Positions 8,293 through 16,016 of a stretch of 33,595 nt of DNA are shown one piece after another (within the stretch, counting starts at the first letter, position 1; every line of letters starts with the position of its first letter). The notes under the pieces are model-generated. The model was not told the origin of the DNA and did not search any database. It saw nothing but the letters and a program-made list of their open reading frames with translations. The DNA comes from Candidatus Avispirillum faecium (GTDB taxonomy: Bacteria; Bacillota; Clostridia; Oscillospirales; CAG-272), in assembly GCA_904396155.1 (NCBI GenBank), contig CAJFOI010000041.1:1-33595 (forward strand), given 5' to 3'. Position numbers and translations under genes: made by a program.

Positions 8293-8738
8293 AAGTATTG
8301 ATCCTCAACGGGCCAAACTTGAACCTTTTGGGTCTGCGGGAGCCGGATATTTACGGAACGGAAAGCTATCAGGCTCTGCTGGACTCCATCGATGAAACCT
8401 GCCGCAAGGCGGAAATCGAATATGAGGTGTTCCAGTCCAATCACGAAGGGGCACTGGTAGATAAAATCCAGGAAGCCTACGGAAAGTTTGACGGAATCAT
8501 CATCAATCCGGCAGCTTACACCCACACCAGCGTGGCTCTGCTGGACGCACTGAAGGCCGTAGGCCTGCCTACCGTGGAGGTGCATCTGTCAGACATCAAC
8601 CGCAGGGAGCCCTTCCGCAAAATCTCCTATGTATCGGCGGCATGTGTGAAAACCATTGCAGGAAAAGGCTTTGCGGGATACTGGGAAGCGCTGCTCTTTT
8701 TGAAGGAATATGAAAGGAAACACCGGAATGATCTTTGA
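8289..8738 (+). CDS. aroQ: Type II 3-dehydroquinate dehydratase
   Basis: Dehydrates 3-dehydroquinate to 3-dehydroshikimate. The 149-residue product has the type II fold signatures: LILNGPNLNLLGLREPDIYG with R17 and catalytic Y22, FQSNHEG, INPAAYTHTS (N73) and EVHLSDINRRE with catalytic H99. The ATG overlaps the aroE-aroK stop (ATGA), which implies coupled translation, and is preceded by GGAGGAAAAGCT. With this gene every step from DAHP to chorismate is encoded in the window. Confidence 0.96.
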   Translation: MKVLILNGPNLNLLGLREPDIYGTESYQALLDSIDETCRKAEIEYEVFQSNHEGALVDKIQEAYGKFDGIIINPAAYTHTSVALLDALKAVGLPTVEVHLSDINRREPFRKISYVSAACVKTIAGKGFAGYWEALLFLKEYERKHRNDL

Positions 8739-9534
8739 TATACACACCCACTGCTTCCCCGACACACTGGCACCCCGGGCCATTGGGAAACTGGCCTTTG
8801 CCTCCGGGGGACTCATGCCCTATACAGACGGCACGCTGTCCTCCTTGGATGCGCTGATGCACGCCCAGGGGGTAGACGCTTTTGCGGTACAGAATATTGC
8901 CACCAATCCCAGACAAATGAAAAAAGTGAACGACTTTGCCGCATCCATCCAGTGCGATCACATCTATCCCTTCGGTAGCGTCCACCCGGACGCGCCGGAT
9001 GCGCTGGAAGAGCTGGAGCGCATTGCCGCCATGGGAATGCGGGGAATCAAGCTGCACCCGGACTATCAGGACTTTTTTGTGGACGACCCCAAACTGTTTC
9101 CCCTGTACAAAAAAGCATCCCAACTGGGACTTGTGATCCTGTTTCATGCGGGAGAGGATTTCGGATATCGCGCCCCCTTCCACTGTACGCCCCGGCGTCT
9201 GGCCGCGGCGCTGGGGCATATTGATACTCCGGTGATCGCCGCGCACTGGGGCGGTGCCTGTATGGGAGAAGAGGTGCTGCAGTATCTGTGCGGACTGCCT
9301 CTGTACTTTGACCTCTCCTTTGGATATGGGACGAAACCCCGGGCCCAGGCCCTGGACATCATTGAAAAGCACGGCACCCGCCGGCTGCTGTTTGGATCGG
9401 ACTGTCCCTGGCACACACCGGAAATGGAGCTGCGCCTCATCGATACTCTGGAGCTGTCGCAAACGGAGCGGGAGGACATCTTCTGGAACAATGCCGCAAG
9501 GATGCTGGGATTTTCCGGAGAGGGGACCCTGTAA
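8728..9534 (+). CDS. Amidohydrolase-2 family metal-dependent hydrolase
   Basis: A 268-residue TIM-barrel hydrolase. The metal-binding HTHCF (H6, H8) is at the N terminus; GIKLHPDYQDF, LFHAGEDFGY, IAAHWGGACMG and LLFGSDCPWHTPE (late catalytic Asp) follow, as in the PF04909/COG2159-like group, which hydrolyses or decarboxylates small ring acids. The substrate cannot be read from the sequence. The ATG at 8728 overlaps the aroQ end by 11 bases and has AAAGGAAAC in front. An ATG six codons earlier is possible but places the Shine-Dalgarno inside the gene. Position at the end of the aromatic operon hints at an aromatic or cyclic acid substrate; that is inference only. Confidence 0.85.
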   Translation: MIFDIHTHCFPDTLAPRAIGKLAFASGGLMPYTDGTLSSLDALMHAQGVDAFAVQNIATNPRQMKKVNDFAASIQCDHIYPFGSVHPDAPDALEELERIAAMGMRGIKLHPDYQDFFVDDPKLFPLYKKASQLGLVILFHAGEDFGYRAPFHCTPRRLAAALGHIDTPVIAAHWGGACMGEEVLQYLCGLPLYFDLSFGYGTKPRAQALDIIEKHGTRRLLFGSDCPWHTPEMELRLIDTLELSQTEREDIFWNNAARMLGFSGEGTL

Positions 9535-9565
9535 AAAATGGGTCTCTTTGGAAAGCACCTTTTTC

Positions 9566-9594
9566 TTGACTTTTTTGATGCGGGCGTGTATACT
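9566..9594 (+). promoter_or_regulatory. Sigma-70-type promoter of the nucleoside hydrolase gene
   Basis: TTGACT (9566-9571), a 17-base spacer and TATACT (9589-9594), with transcription expected to start near 9601 and the ATG at 9627. It lies just after the amidohydrolase stop, so the nucleoside hydrolase is probably a separate unit. Confidence 0.75.
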
Positions 9595-9626
9595 GTCCCT
9601 GACAGATAAGCGAGAGGAGACAAACG

Positions 9627-10532
9627 ATGGGAACCCCTGTTATTTTGGATCTGGATATCGCCGGGGATATCGACGATTCCTGGGCATTGGGTCTGGCGCT
9701 GGCCTGCCCCGATTTGGATGTGCGGCTGGTGGTTTCCTGCCTGGATGATACCACCCACCGAGCCCGGGTCATTGGGAAATTTCTGGAAAAGGCCGGCCGT
9801 ACCGACGTGGCGGTGGGCATTGGACTGCGGACTTCCGACAGGATCTACTCCATGACCGACTGGGTAGAGGGATATGACCTGTCCGCCTATCCCGGGAAGG
9901 TGTATGCGGACGGCGTACAGGCCATCATCGACACGATCATGGAAAGCGGTGAACCTGTCACCATTATTGAGGAAGCCCCCATGACCAATCTTGCCGCGGC
10001 GCTGGAGCGGGAGCCCCGCATAGCAGAACGTTGCACACTCATCGCCACCATGGGAAGCATTTACAACGGGCACAGTCTGGAAGACATTCACAAGGATTCC
10101 GACTACAACGTCCGCGCAAATATCCCGGCGGCCCGGAAAGTTCTGGCCGCGCCGTGGAAGCAAATCACAGTGTTGCCTTTGGATGTGACTGCGCACCTTG
10201 TCATCGGAGACGACAATTATCAAAAGCTGCTTGCGGTGCGCGGCTCCAACCCCATTGTGGGAGCGATTATGGAAAACTTTGACTGCTGGATGGCAGATCA
10301 CAACGCAACGTATTATAAAACCCACAGCACGGCGCTGTACGATACAGCGGCAGTTTACATGGCGGCGGTAGGAGACTTTAATTTTATCACCGAAGACCTT
10401 CCGCTGGTGATCGACGACGGCGGATATACAAATGTGGATCCGGCGGCCGGGCGGACCTGTCACTGCGCCGTTTACTGGCGATATGTGGATATGTTTTATA
10501 AATTTGTGACGGACCGGCTCTGTGGAGAATAA
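9627..10532 (+). CDS. Inosine/uridine-preferring nucleoside hydrolase family protein
   Basis: Hydrolyses the N-glycosidic bond of ribonucleosides in nucleoside salvage. The 301-residue protein begins with the calcium-binding Asp cluster: LDLDIAGDIDDSWAL carries D8, D10, D14, D16 and D17. The classic family motif is DxDPGxDD; here a one-residue-longer DIAGDIDD form is present, as in a subgroup of Firmicutes proteins. APMTNLAAAL and the C-terminal HCAVYWRYVDMF fit the fold. The start is the ATG behind GAGAGGAGAC. A hairpin terminator follows the stop. Exact substrate preference is not readable. Confidence 0.85.
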   Translation: MGTPVILDLDIAGDIDDSWALGLALACPDLDVRLVVSCLDDTTHRARVIGKFLEKAGRTDVAVGIGLRTSDRIYSMTDWVEGYDLSAYPGKVYADGVQAIIDTIMESGEPVTIIEEAPMTNLAAALEREPRIAERCTLIATMGSIYNGHSLEDIHKDSDYNVRANIPAARKVLAAPWKQITVLPLDVTAHLVIGDDNYQKLLAVRGSNPIVGAIMENFDCWMADHNATYYKTHSTALYDTAAVYMAAVGDFNFITEDLPLVIDDGGYTNVDPAAGRTCHCAVYWRYVDMFYKFVTDRLCGE

Positions 10533-10550
10533 TAAGGTTTACATACAGCA

Positions 10551-10576
10551 AAAGCCCCTTTTTAAGGGGCTTTTTA
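10551..10576. terminator. Shared hairpin terminator (nucleoside hydrolase / patatin-like gene)
   Basis: AAGCCCCTT...AAGGGGCTT with a short T loop. A T run follows on the + strand and an A run precedes it, so it can end both convergent transcripts. The stop codon of the patatin-like gene (10574-10576) lies inside it. Confidence 0.85.
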
Positions 10577-11425
10577 GTATGAATTCAAAAATTTATGCAA
10601 AGGCTCCAGTCCCGCGGCGGCGTCCCCGCGCCCCAGCTTGTACATCTCAGAAAGCAGCCGTTTGTCTTTTTCGATCCGCCGGACCGGCACTACCCTGGAG
10701 GGTCGAAATACAAAAACTTTTCCCTCCGTTTCCAGCTTTGCCACTGTGTCCACCTGCCGGTTGTACCGATCGGACCGATCACAGATCGCCTGTGCCAGCC
10801 GGGGATAGCCTCGGTAATACATCCGCGGCAGCCGCTCGCCGCTCTTCTCCTTTCGGTACGTGGCGGGCCGTGTAAGAACCACCACGACTTTGTCGTATCC
10901 CATGCCCATGATCTTTTCAATGGGGATGCTGTCTGCGATGCCGCCGTCCAGATATTTGTTCCCGCGGATCACCACAGGCTGGGACACAAAGGGCATGGAT
11001 CCGGACGCCCGCAAAAATTCCATCTGTTCCGGGACCTCCAGATCCTCGATTTTGATGTACTCTGCCGCACCGGTCTCCATATTGGTGACGACGGCGTAAA
11101 ACTCTACGGGGTTTTCCCGGAATGTGGCATAATCGATGGGATCCAGTTCGTGGACCAGCTTGTCAAAGCAAAAGCTTTGGTTCATGATGTTTCCCGTGGT
11201 AAGGAGCGAGTAAAACCCCATATAGTGCCTGCTGCCGGCATACTGCATGTTATAGCGCAGTACCCGGCCCGCCTGACCGGATTTGTAGTTCATCCCAAAC
11301 AGCGCCCCTGCCGACACGCCTACAATGGCATCTATCTGGACGTGTTCTTCCATAAATACGTCCAGGACACCGGCGGTGTACAGTCCCCGCATGGCGCCCC
11401 CTTCCAGCAAAAGTCCGACTTTCAT
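10574..11425 (-). CDS. Patatin-like phospholipase
   Basis: A predicted serine acyl hydrolase acting on phospholipids or other acyl esters. The 283-residue protein has the oxyanion-hole motif GGAMRGLYTAGVLDVF (9-24), the nucleophile elbow GVSAG (36-40, S38) and the catalytic DGG (D160-G162), giving the Ser-Asp dyad. The C-terminal third resembles the domain found in YjjU-type bacterial patatins. There is no signal peptide, so it is probably cytoplasmic or peripheral. The start follows AAAGGAGAC. An in-frame upstream extension would run back through the hairpin at 11440 and into the preceding gene, so I rejected it. It is the third gene of the minus-strand block, after the CNNM-type gene. Confidence 0.88.
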   Translation of the reverse strand: MKVGLLLEGGAMRGLYTAGVLDVFMEEHVQIDAIVGVSAGALFGMNYKSGQAGRVLRYNMQYAGSRHYMGFYSLLTTGNIMNQSFCFDKLVHELDPIDYATFRENPVEFYAVVTNMETGAAEYIKIEDLEVPEQMEFLRASGSMPFVSQPVVIRGNKYLDGGIADSIPIEKIMGMGYDKVVVVLTRPATYRKEKSGERLPRMYYRGYPRLAQAICDRSDRYNRQVDTVAKLETEGKVFVFRPSRVVPVRRIEKDKRLLSEMYKLGRGDAAAGLEPLHKFLNSY

Positions 11426-11439
11426 TTTGTCTCCTTTAG

Positions 11440-11467
11440 AAAGTCCTGCCCCACAGGGCAGGACTTT
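11440..11467 (-). terminator. Hairpin between CNNM-type gene and patatin-like gene
   Basis: A 12-bp perfect stem (AAAGTCCTGCCC / GGGCAGGACTTT) around a 4-base loop directly follows the CNNM-type stop. On the minus strand the tail is only TTTCTAAAGG, so termination may be partial and could let some transcript reach the patatin-like gene. Confidence 0.6.
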
Positions 11468-11469
11468 GT

Positions 11470-12849
11470 TTATTCTTTTGTGACCTTTTCTTTCGTTTCC
11501 GCTTCGTTTTCCTCTGGACTGTCGTCCTCTTTCTTTTCTTCGGGAAGATGCCAGATCCGTACGGATCGGGGCAGTGCGCCGTCCATTTGGGCGATTTGAA
11601 AACGATATCCCTGGTAATCCACCGTGGGGGTCTGTCCCTGGGTGGGAACATACCCGAGACTGTCTAAAAGGAAGCCGCCCAGGGTGTCGTAATCCTCTTC
11701 CTCCGGTTCCGACAGATTCAGCCGCTCGCAAAGGGTTTCAAATTCTGTCTGGCCGTCCACTGTAAAGGATCCGTCTTCATTTTTATGGATCCCTTCCTCT
11801 TCCTCTGTACTTCCCACGATCTCTTCGATAATGTCGGTAGTGGTAATGATCCCGCAGGTGCCGCCGTAGTCGTCTACCACTACGGCAAGCTCCTCGCCGG
11901 ATGTCCGCATGTCGGCGAAAATCTCGTCTACGGATTTTTTCTCAAATACGAAGTACGGCGGGCGCATGTATTCGCTCACTGGTTTTTTCGCAACGCCGCT
12001 GTCCTGTATGTACAGGGGAATGATATCCTTCATGTACACCACACCTACGATTTCGTCGATGTCTTCCTTGGTCACAGGGAACTTTGTGTGACCAGTTTCG
12101 GCCATGCGCTGCACCAGCTCCTCCACCGGCGCGTGGGCTTCGATGTCCTCGATTTCCGTGCGGTGGGTCATGACGCTTTCCGCGTCCAGATCGGTAAAGG
12201 CAAAAACATTGGACAGCAGTTCCACTTCCTGCTCCTCGATCTCGCCCTGGGCCTGCCCCTCCCGCATCATCAGAAGAATATCCTCTTCCGTTACATGTTC
12301 GTCCGAGTCATCCTGCTCGACGCGCAAAAGACGAAGCACCCCGTTGGTGGTGACGGCCAGCAGCCGCACCAGCGGACGGGCTACCTTGGACATGCCGTGG
12401 ATTAAGGTGACGATCCCCCGGGCCGTTTTTTCCGGGCGCACCATGGCCACCCGCTTGGGTACCAGCTCTCCGAATACCAGCGTAAAAAAGGTCATCAGCA
12501 GGGTAATGAGAAAGGTGCTGGCGCCGCTGACTACCGTCAGCGCCGTCCCCTCCACGCCCATAGACGCCGCCCAGGCCACAATGGGAGCGGCCAGGGAATC
12601 TGCGGCGAAGGCGCCGGACAAAAGGCCCGCGAGGGTGATGCCGATTTGGATGGTGGACAAAAAGTCGCTGGGACTTTCCTTCATTTTCAGCAGCAGCCGG
12701 GCTTTTTTATCGCCCTTTTCCTCTACCGCTGCCCGCAGCTTTGTCGCCGAGAGTCCCATCATCGCGATTTCCGCCGATGCGAGCATGCCGTTTATTGCCA
12801 CCAATACTACCGTGATGAGGATAGCAATCCATGGACTGCCGTCTTCCAT
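11470..12849 (-). CDS. CNNM/CorC-type membrane protein with CBS pair (hemolysin-III-like family, HlyC/TlyC)
   Basis: Members of this DUF21-CBS-CorC family are implicated in Mg2+/divalent-cation export and resistance. The 459-residue protein has a DUF21 membrane domain at about 1-190, with hydrophobic segments near 8-28, 65-85, 95-120 and 125-145 and the family's NGMLASAEIAMM. A CBS pair follows at about 200-325 (DVMTHR-like ESVMTHRTEIE, TKFPVTKEDIDEIVGVVYMKD, ELAVVVDDYGGTCGIIT). The CorC_HlyC cap ends the protein (DYDTLGGFLLDSLGY). An acidic/Lys tail of about 25 residues closes it. GGAGGAAAC precedes the ATG. It lies 41 bases after the P-type ATPase on the same strand, consistent with a shared divalent-cation role. 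Confidence 0.9.
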   Translation of the reverse strand: MEDGSPWIAILITVVLVAINGMLASAEIAMMGLSATKLRAAVEEKGDKKARLLLKMKESPSDFLSTIQIGITLAGLLSGAFAADSLAAPIVAWAASMGVEGTALTVVSGASTFLITLLMTFFTLVFGELVPKRVAMVRPEKTARGIVTLIHGMSKVARPLVRLLAVTTNGVLRLLRVEQDDSDEHVTEEDILLMMREGQAQGEIEEQEVELLSNVFAFTDLDAESVMTHRTEIEDIEAHAPVEELVQRMAETGHTKFPVTKEDIDEIVGVVYMKDIIPLYIQDSGVAKKPVSEYMRPPYFVFEKKSVDEIFADMRTSGEELAVVVDDYGGTCGIITTTDIIEEIVGSTEEEEGIHKNEDGSFTVDGQTEFETLCERLNLSEPEEEDYDTLGGFLLDSLGYVPTQGQTPTVDYQGYRFQIAQMDGALPRSVRIWHLPEEKKEDDSPEENEAETKEKVTKE

Positions 12850-12890
12850 AATTTAATGTTTCCTCCATAATTCAAGATTATCAATAAAGA

Positions 12891-15461
12891 TTATTTTTTT
12901 AGATACCGTTTAATGCATTTTGCAAGTTCCACAATGGGAATAATTAGAAACGCAATTCCAAATGCCGCAAAAAAGTCTAAAACAGAAAGTGCTGTCAGAG
13001 AAAATGCCGCGTTCAGCCCAGGTATATAAATCACAGCCACTGTAAGGATAAAGCTGAGGATCATGGCGCCGGTGAGCAGTTTGTTGTGCCCCCGCATCTG
13101 CAGCAGGGATTTTTCTCTGGAGCGCATGTTGATCGAGTGGAAAATCTCACACATGGACAGGGTGAGAAACGCCATGGTCATGCCGGTGATGTGAGAATGG
13201 GCATTTCCGATGAAGAACGACCACAGGGTCAGCGCGGCGATGGTGATTCCTTGGAGGATCACATCGATCCCGAGCCCGCCTGCAAAAATCGTCTCCTTTG
13301 CGTCTCTGGGGGGCTTCTTCATTACGTCCGCCTCGGCCTGCTCCATGCCCAGCGCCATCGCCGGGAAGGTGTCCGTGATCAGATTGATCCACAGGATCTG
13401 CACCGGTGCAAACAGGCGCAGCCCCGCAAGAGTGGCGGTAAAGATGGACAAAACTTCCGACAGGTTGGAGGCCAGCAGGAACTGGATCGCCTTGCGGATG
13501 TTCTCGTAGATCCGCCGCCCTTCCTCCACCGCGTACACGATGGTGGCAAAGTTGTCGTCTGCCAGCACCATGTCCGCCACATTTTTTGTCACGTCGGTGC
13601 CGGTGATGCCCATGCCCACGCCAATGTCCGCCGATTTCAGCGCCGGTGCATCGTTGACGCCGTCGCCGGTCATCGCGGTGATCCTGCCCCGTTTTTTCCA
13701 GGCGTTGACGATGCGCACCTTGTGCTCCGGCTGCACTCTGGCGTATACTACGATATCGCCCAGCCGCTTTTCAAATTCCGCATCGCTCATCTCGGAGAGC
13801 TGGGCCCCGGTGATCGCCTGGGAGGCGTCCTGGAGAATCCCCAATTCCTTTGCGATGGCCACGGCCGTGTCCTTGTGGTCCCCGGTGATCATAATGGGAC
13901 GAATGCCGGCGCTTTTGCACTGGACGATCGCCCGCTGTACCTCCGGGCGGACCGGGTCGATCATACCGCACAGTCCGATGAAGGTCATATCTGCTTCCAG
14001 CTTCTCCGGCGCACAGTCTGCAGGCAGTGCGTCGTAGGTTTTGCAGGCGGCGCCCAGCACCCGCAGGGCGCGGCCTGCCATCTCGCTGTTTTGCGCGAGG
14101 ATCTGCTGTCTGCGCTCCTCCGTCAGAGGCACTGCCGCACCGTTTTCCAAAACGGTGGTACACCGTGCCAGCACTTCATCGGGTGCGCCCTTGGTATACT
14201 GGATAAACCGCCCTTCTATCTCGTGGATCGTAGACATCATTTTCCGCTGGGAATCGAAGGGAGCCTCCGCCGCCCGGGGGATATCGGTGTGGTATCCGCC
14301 TTCTATGGCGAATATCCGCAGCGCCGTCTCCGTGGGGTCTCCCACCATTTGGTCCGGTACATCCCCTTTTGCGTCGTTGCACAGGTACATTGCCTGCCGC
14401 AGCGCCGCCTCTTCCCCATAGTGGGCCACTACCGTCATTTTGTTCTGGGTCAGGGTCCCCGTTTTGTCGGAACAGACGACCTGGGTGCATCCCAGGGTCT
14501 CCACTGCGGTGAGCCGGCGGACAATGGCGTTCTTTTCGCTCATTTTGGTGACGCCGATGGACAGCAGCACGGTAACGACCACCACCAGTCCTTCCGGGAT
14601 CGCCGCCACTGCCAGGCTGATGGCGGTGAGGAGAGAGTCAAATACATTGGTGCCGGTAAAACCGCCGCCGCGGAGCACATTGATGATAAAAATCACCACG
14701 CAGATCGCCAGCACGCCGACGCTGAGCACCTTGGAAAGGCCCGCCAGCTTTTGCTGCAAAGGCGTTTTTTCTGTCTGTGTGTCGGAGAGGATGCCGGCGA
14801 TCTTGCCCATTTCCGTATCCATCCCCGTTGCGGTGACGACCCCTTCGCATCGGCCGTACACTACGCTGGTTCCCATGTAGGCCATACAGCTGCGGTCCGC
14901 CAGGGGCGTTTCCTTTTCTGTCTTCTCCAGCGCGTCTGCCGACTTCTCCGCAGGAACGGATTCGCCGGTGAGCGCCGCCTCTTCAATCTTCAGGCTGGCT
15001 GCATCCAGGATTCGCATGTCTGCGGGGACGCTGTCGCCTGCCTCCAGGAGGACGATGTCCCCCACCACGATGTCTTCCGATTTGATTTTCTCTACGCTGC
15101 CGCCCCGGCGCACCTTGGAATAGGGGGCCGACATGTTCTGCAGTGCTTCGATGGCCCGCTCCGCTTTGCCCTCCTGGACAATGCCCAGTATGGCGTTGAG
15201 CACCACCACGATCAGAATGATCGCCATATCTGCGATTTCTCCAAACGCCCCGGATATGATGGCGGCGGCGATGAGCACCAGAATCATGGGATCCCGGATC
15301 TGTTCCCAGACCTTTGCGGCAAGGGACTTCTTTTTTCCGGCCTGCAGCTGGTTTTTCCCATTTTGGGACAGACGCTCTGCGGCTGTGCTCTCGTCCAGAC
15401 CGTTCTCATTGCTGCCCATCTGGAGCAGCACTTCTTCTTTGCTTTTCTGATACAGTTCCAC
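12891..15461 (-). CDS. P2-type cation-transporting ATPase (probable Mn2+/Ca2+ exporter)
   Basis: An 856-residue SERCA/PMCA-like pump. N-terminal cation-ATPase domain; actuator TGES (165-168); M4 AAIPEGL with ligand E290; phosphorylation site SDKTGTLTQN (D332); nucleotide-domain KGAPDEVL; hinge TGDGVNDAPAL; M5 ASNLSEVL; M6 NLITDTFPAMALGME. The M4 Glu, M5 Asn and Glu, and M6 Asn/Thr/Asp that bind Ca2+ in SERCA are kept, while the M8 Glu (before Met-Cys) is Ser. The start codon is GTG, 9 bases behind AAGGAG. The leader contains a yybP-ykoY-like Mn2+ riboswitch, so I infer that the pump exports Mn2+ in excess and perhaps Ca2+. Lactococcal YoaB is a known riboswitch-linked precedent. The CNNM-type gene follows. 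Confidence 0.9.
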   Translation of the reverse strand: MELYQKSKEEVLLQMGSNENGLDESTAAERLSQNGKNQLQAGKKKSLAAKVWEQIRDPMILVLIAAAIISGAFGEIADMAIILIVVVLNAILGIVQEGKAERAIEALQNMSAPYSKVRRGGSVEKIKSEDIVVGDIVLLEAGDSVPADMRILDAASLKIEEAALTGESVPAEKSADALEKTEKETPLADRSCMAYMGTSVVYGRCEGVVTATGMDTEMGKIAGILSDTQTEKTPLQQKLAGLSKVLSVGVLAICVVIFIINVLRGGGFTGTNVFDSLLTAISLAVAAIPEGLVVVVTVLLSIGVTKMSEKNAIVRRLTAVETLGCTQVVCSDKTGTLTQNKMTVVAHYGEEAALRQAMYLCNDAKGDVPDQMVGDPTETALRIFAIEGGYHTDIPRAAEAPFDSQRKMMSTIHEIEGRFIQYTKGAPDEVLARCTTVLENGAAVPLTEERRQQILAQNSEMAGRALRVLGAACKTYDALPADCAPEKLEADMTFIGLCGMIDPVRPEVQRAIVQCKSAGIRPIMITGDHKDTAVAIAKELGILQDASQAITGAQLSEMSDAEFEKRLGDIVVYARVQPEHKVRIVNAWKKRGRITAMTGDGVNDAPALKSADIGVGMGITGTDVTKNVADMVLADDNFATIVYAVEEGRRIYENIRKAIQFLLASNLSEVLSIFTATLAGLRLFAPVQILWINLITDTFPAMALGMEQAEADVMKKPPRDAKETIFAGGLGIDVILQGITIAALTLWSFFIGNAHSHITGMTMAFLTLSMCEIFHSINMRSREKSLLQMRGHNKLLTGAMILSFILTVAVIYIPGLNAAFSLTALSVLDFFAAFGIAFLIIPIVELAKCIKRYLKK

Positions 15462-15519
15462 CAGAATACACTCCTTTTCCTTTCCGCAAAAGGTTTTGCA
15501 GCAGGTTGTTTGATAACAA

Positions 15520-15632
15520 CCCCTCCGTCAGCTGCGCTGACACCTCCCCTTACACAGGGGAGGCAGACACTCTTGTGGGGAGCCTCCAGCAATTCGGAGG
15601 CATCCCACGAAGTGGGAGGGGTTGTTTTCCTT
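15520..15632. repeat. GC-rich interspersed palindromic repeat, copy 3 (in ATPase leader)
   Basis: Bounded by inverted ends (AACCCCTCC near 15519-15527 and GGAGGGGTTGTT at 15617-15628). Inside are GTCAGCTGCGCTGAC, CCTCCCCTT-ACACAGGGGAGG, CTCCAGCAATTCGGAG and CCCACGAAGTGGG, each a small hairpin. The CCTCCGTCAGC...AGGGGTTGT theme matches the copies at 1-165 and 3228-3345. It separates the riboswitch aptamer from the ATPase start. Confidence 0.8.
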
Positions 15633-15686
15633 CCTCTCTACAGCAAACCTGCGCTGGGAAATCCCCAAGCGGAAATGTTTTTGATT

Positions 15687-15792
15687 TGTGAGTCTGGCGA
15701 ATAAAGGATTGCCATGTCTGTTTTCAGAACCGTGCTGTTGACAATCCGCATCATTGCAGTAAACTTTCAATGATGCCGGCTACTCCCTCACA
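15687..15792 (-). promoter_or_regulatory. yybP-ykoY-type manganese riboswitch aptamer
   Basis: Read on the minus strand. P1 is TGTGAG (15787-15792) paired with CTCACA (15687-15692). The 5' arm is followed at once by the conserved GGAGTAGC loop (15779-15786). P2 is a 9-bp stem GCATCATTG/CAATGATGC. P3 is GGATTG/CAATCC (15742-15747 with 15706-15711), carrying GTCAACAGCACGG on one side and CATGGC on the other. The second conserved loop reads GCCAGAC (15692-15698), where the family usually has GCAAGAC. This matches the four-segment architecture of RF00080, which binds Mn2+ and switches on exporters. The downstream gene is a P-type ATPase, as in known cases. I see no clear terminator or anti-terminator, so the mechanism of the switch is open. 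Confidence 0.82.
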
Positions 15793-15858
15793 GAATATAG
15801 CTTTGCCGCCTGGATCAGAATCATGCAGTTGGGTGCCCCTGACGCAGGCGTATACTAC

Positions 15859-15887
15859 ATTATAGCGGGAAGTTGTAAACAAATCAA
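15859..15887 (-). promoter_or_regulatory. Promoter for the riboswitch-ATPase-CNNM transcript
   Basis: On the minus strand: TTGATT (15882-15887), a 17-base spacer and TATAAT (15859-15864). Transcription would start near 15852, about 60 bases ahead of the riboswitch and about 390 bases ahead of the ATPase GTG. Confidence 0.75.
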
Positions 15888-15938
15888 TGGGTTTGCGCAT
15901 TTCTTTGCAGGATTTTACTAAAACTTCATAACTGCGCC

Positions 15939-15967
15939 TTGCATCCGGGAAAAAATCATAGTATACT
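15939..15967 (+). promoter_or_regulatory. Promoter of the PfkB kinase-ruvX operon
   Basis: TTGCAT (15939-15944), a 17-base spacer and TATACT (15962-15967). The start would be near 15974, giving a leader of about 43 bases. It is divergent from the ATPase promoter. Confidence 0.7.
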
Positions 15968-16016
15968 GAAACCAGTACCTATGGAATTTATCAGGAGTTA
16001 CAGGAGGCGGGACCCC

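Noticed and set aside
15520-15632. CRISPR-like array
   Set aside because: The repeats are GC-rich hairpin modules of uneven length with no regular spacers, and no cas genes are present.
13086-15704. An 872-codon open frame on the + strand opposite the P-type ATPase
   Set aside because: It is a codon-bias shadow of the well-supported ATPase. The translation is rich in His, Gln and Arg with no domain, and there is no ribosome site.
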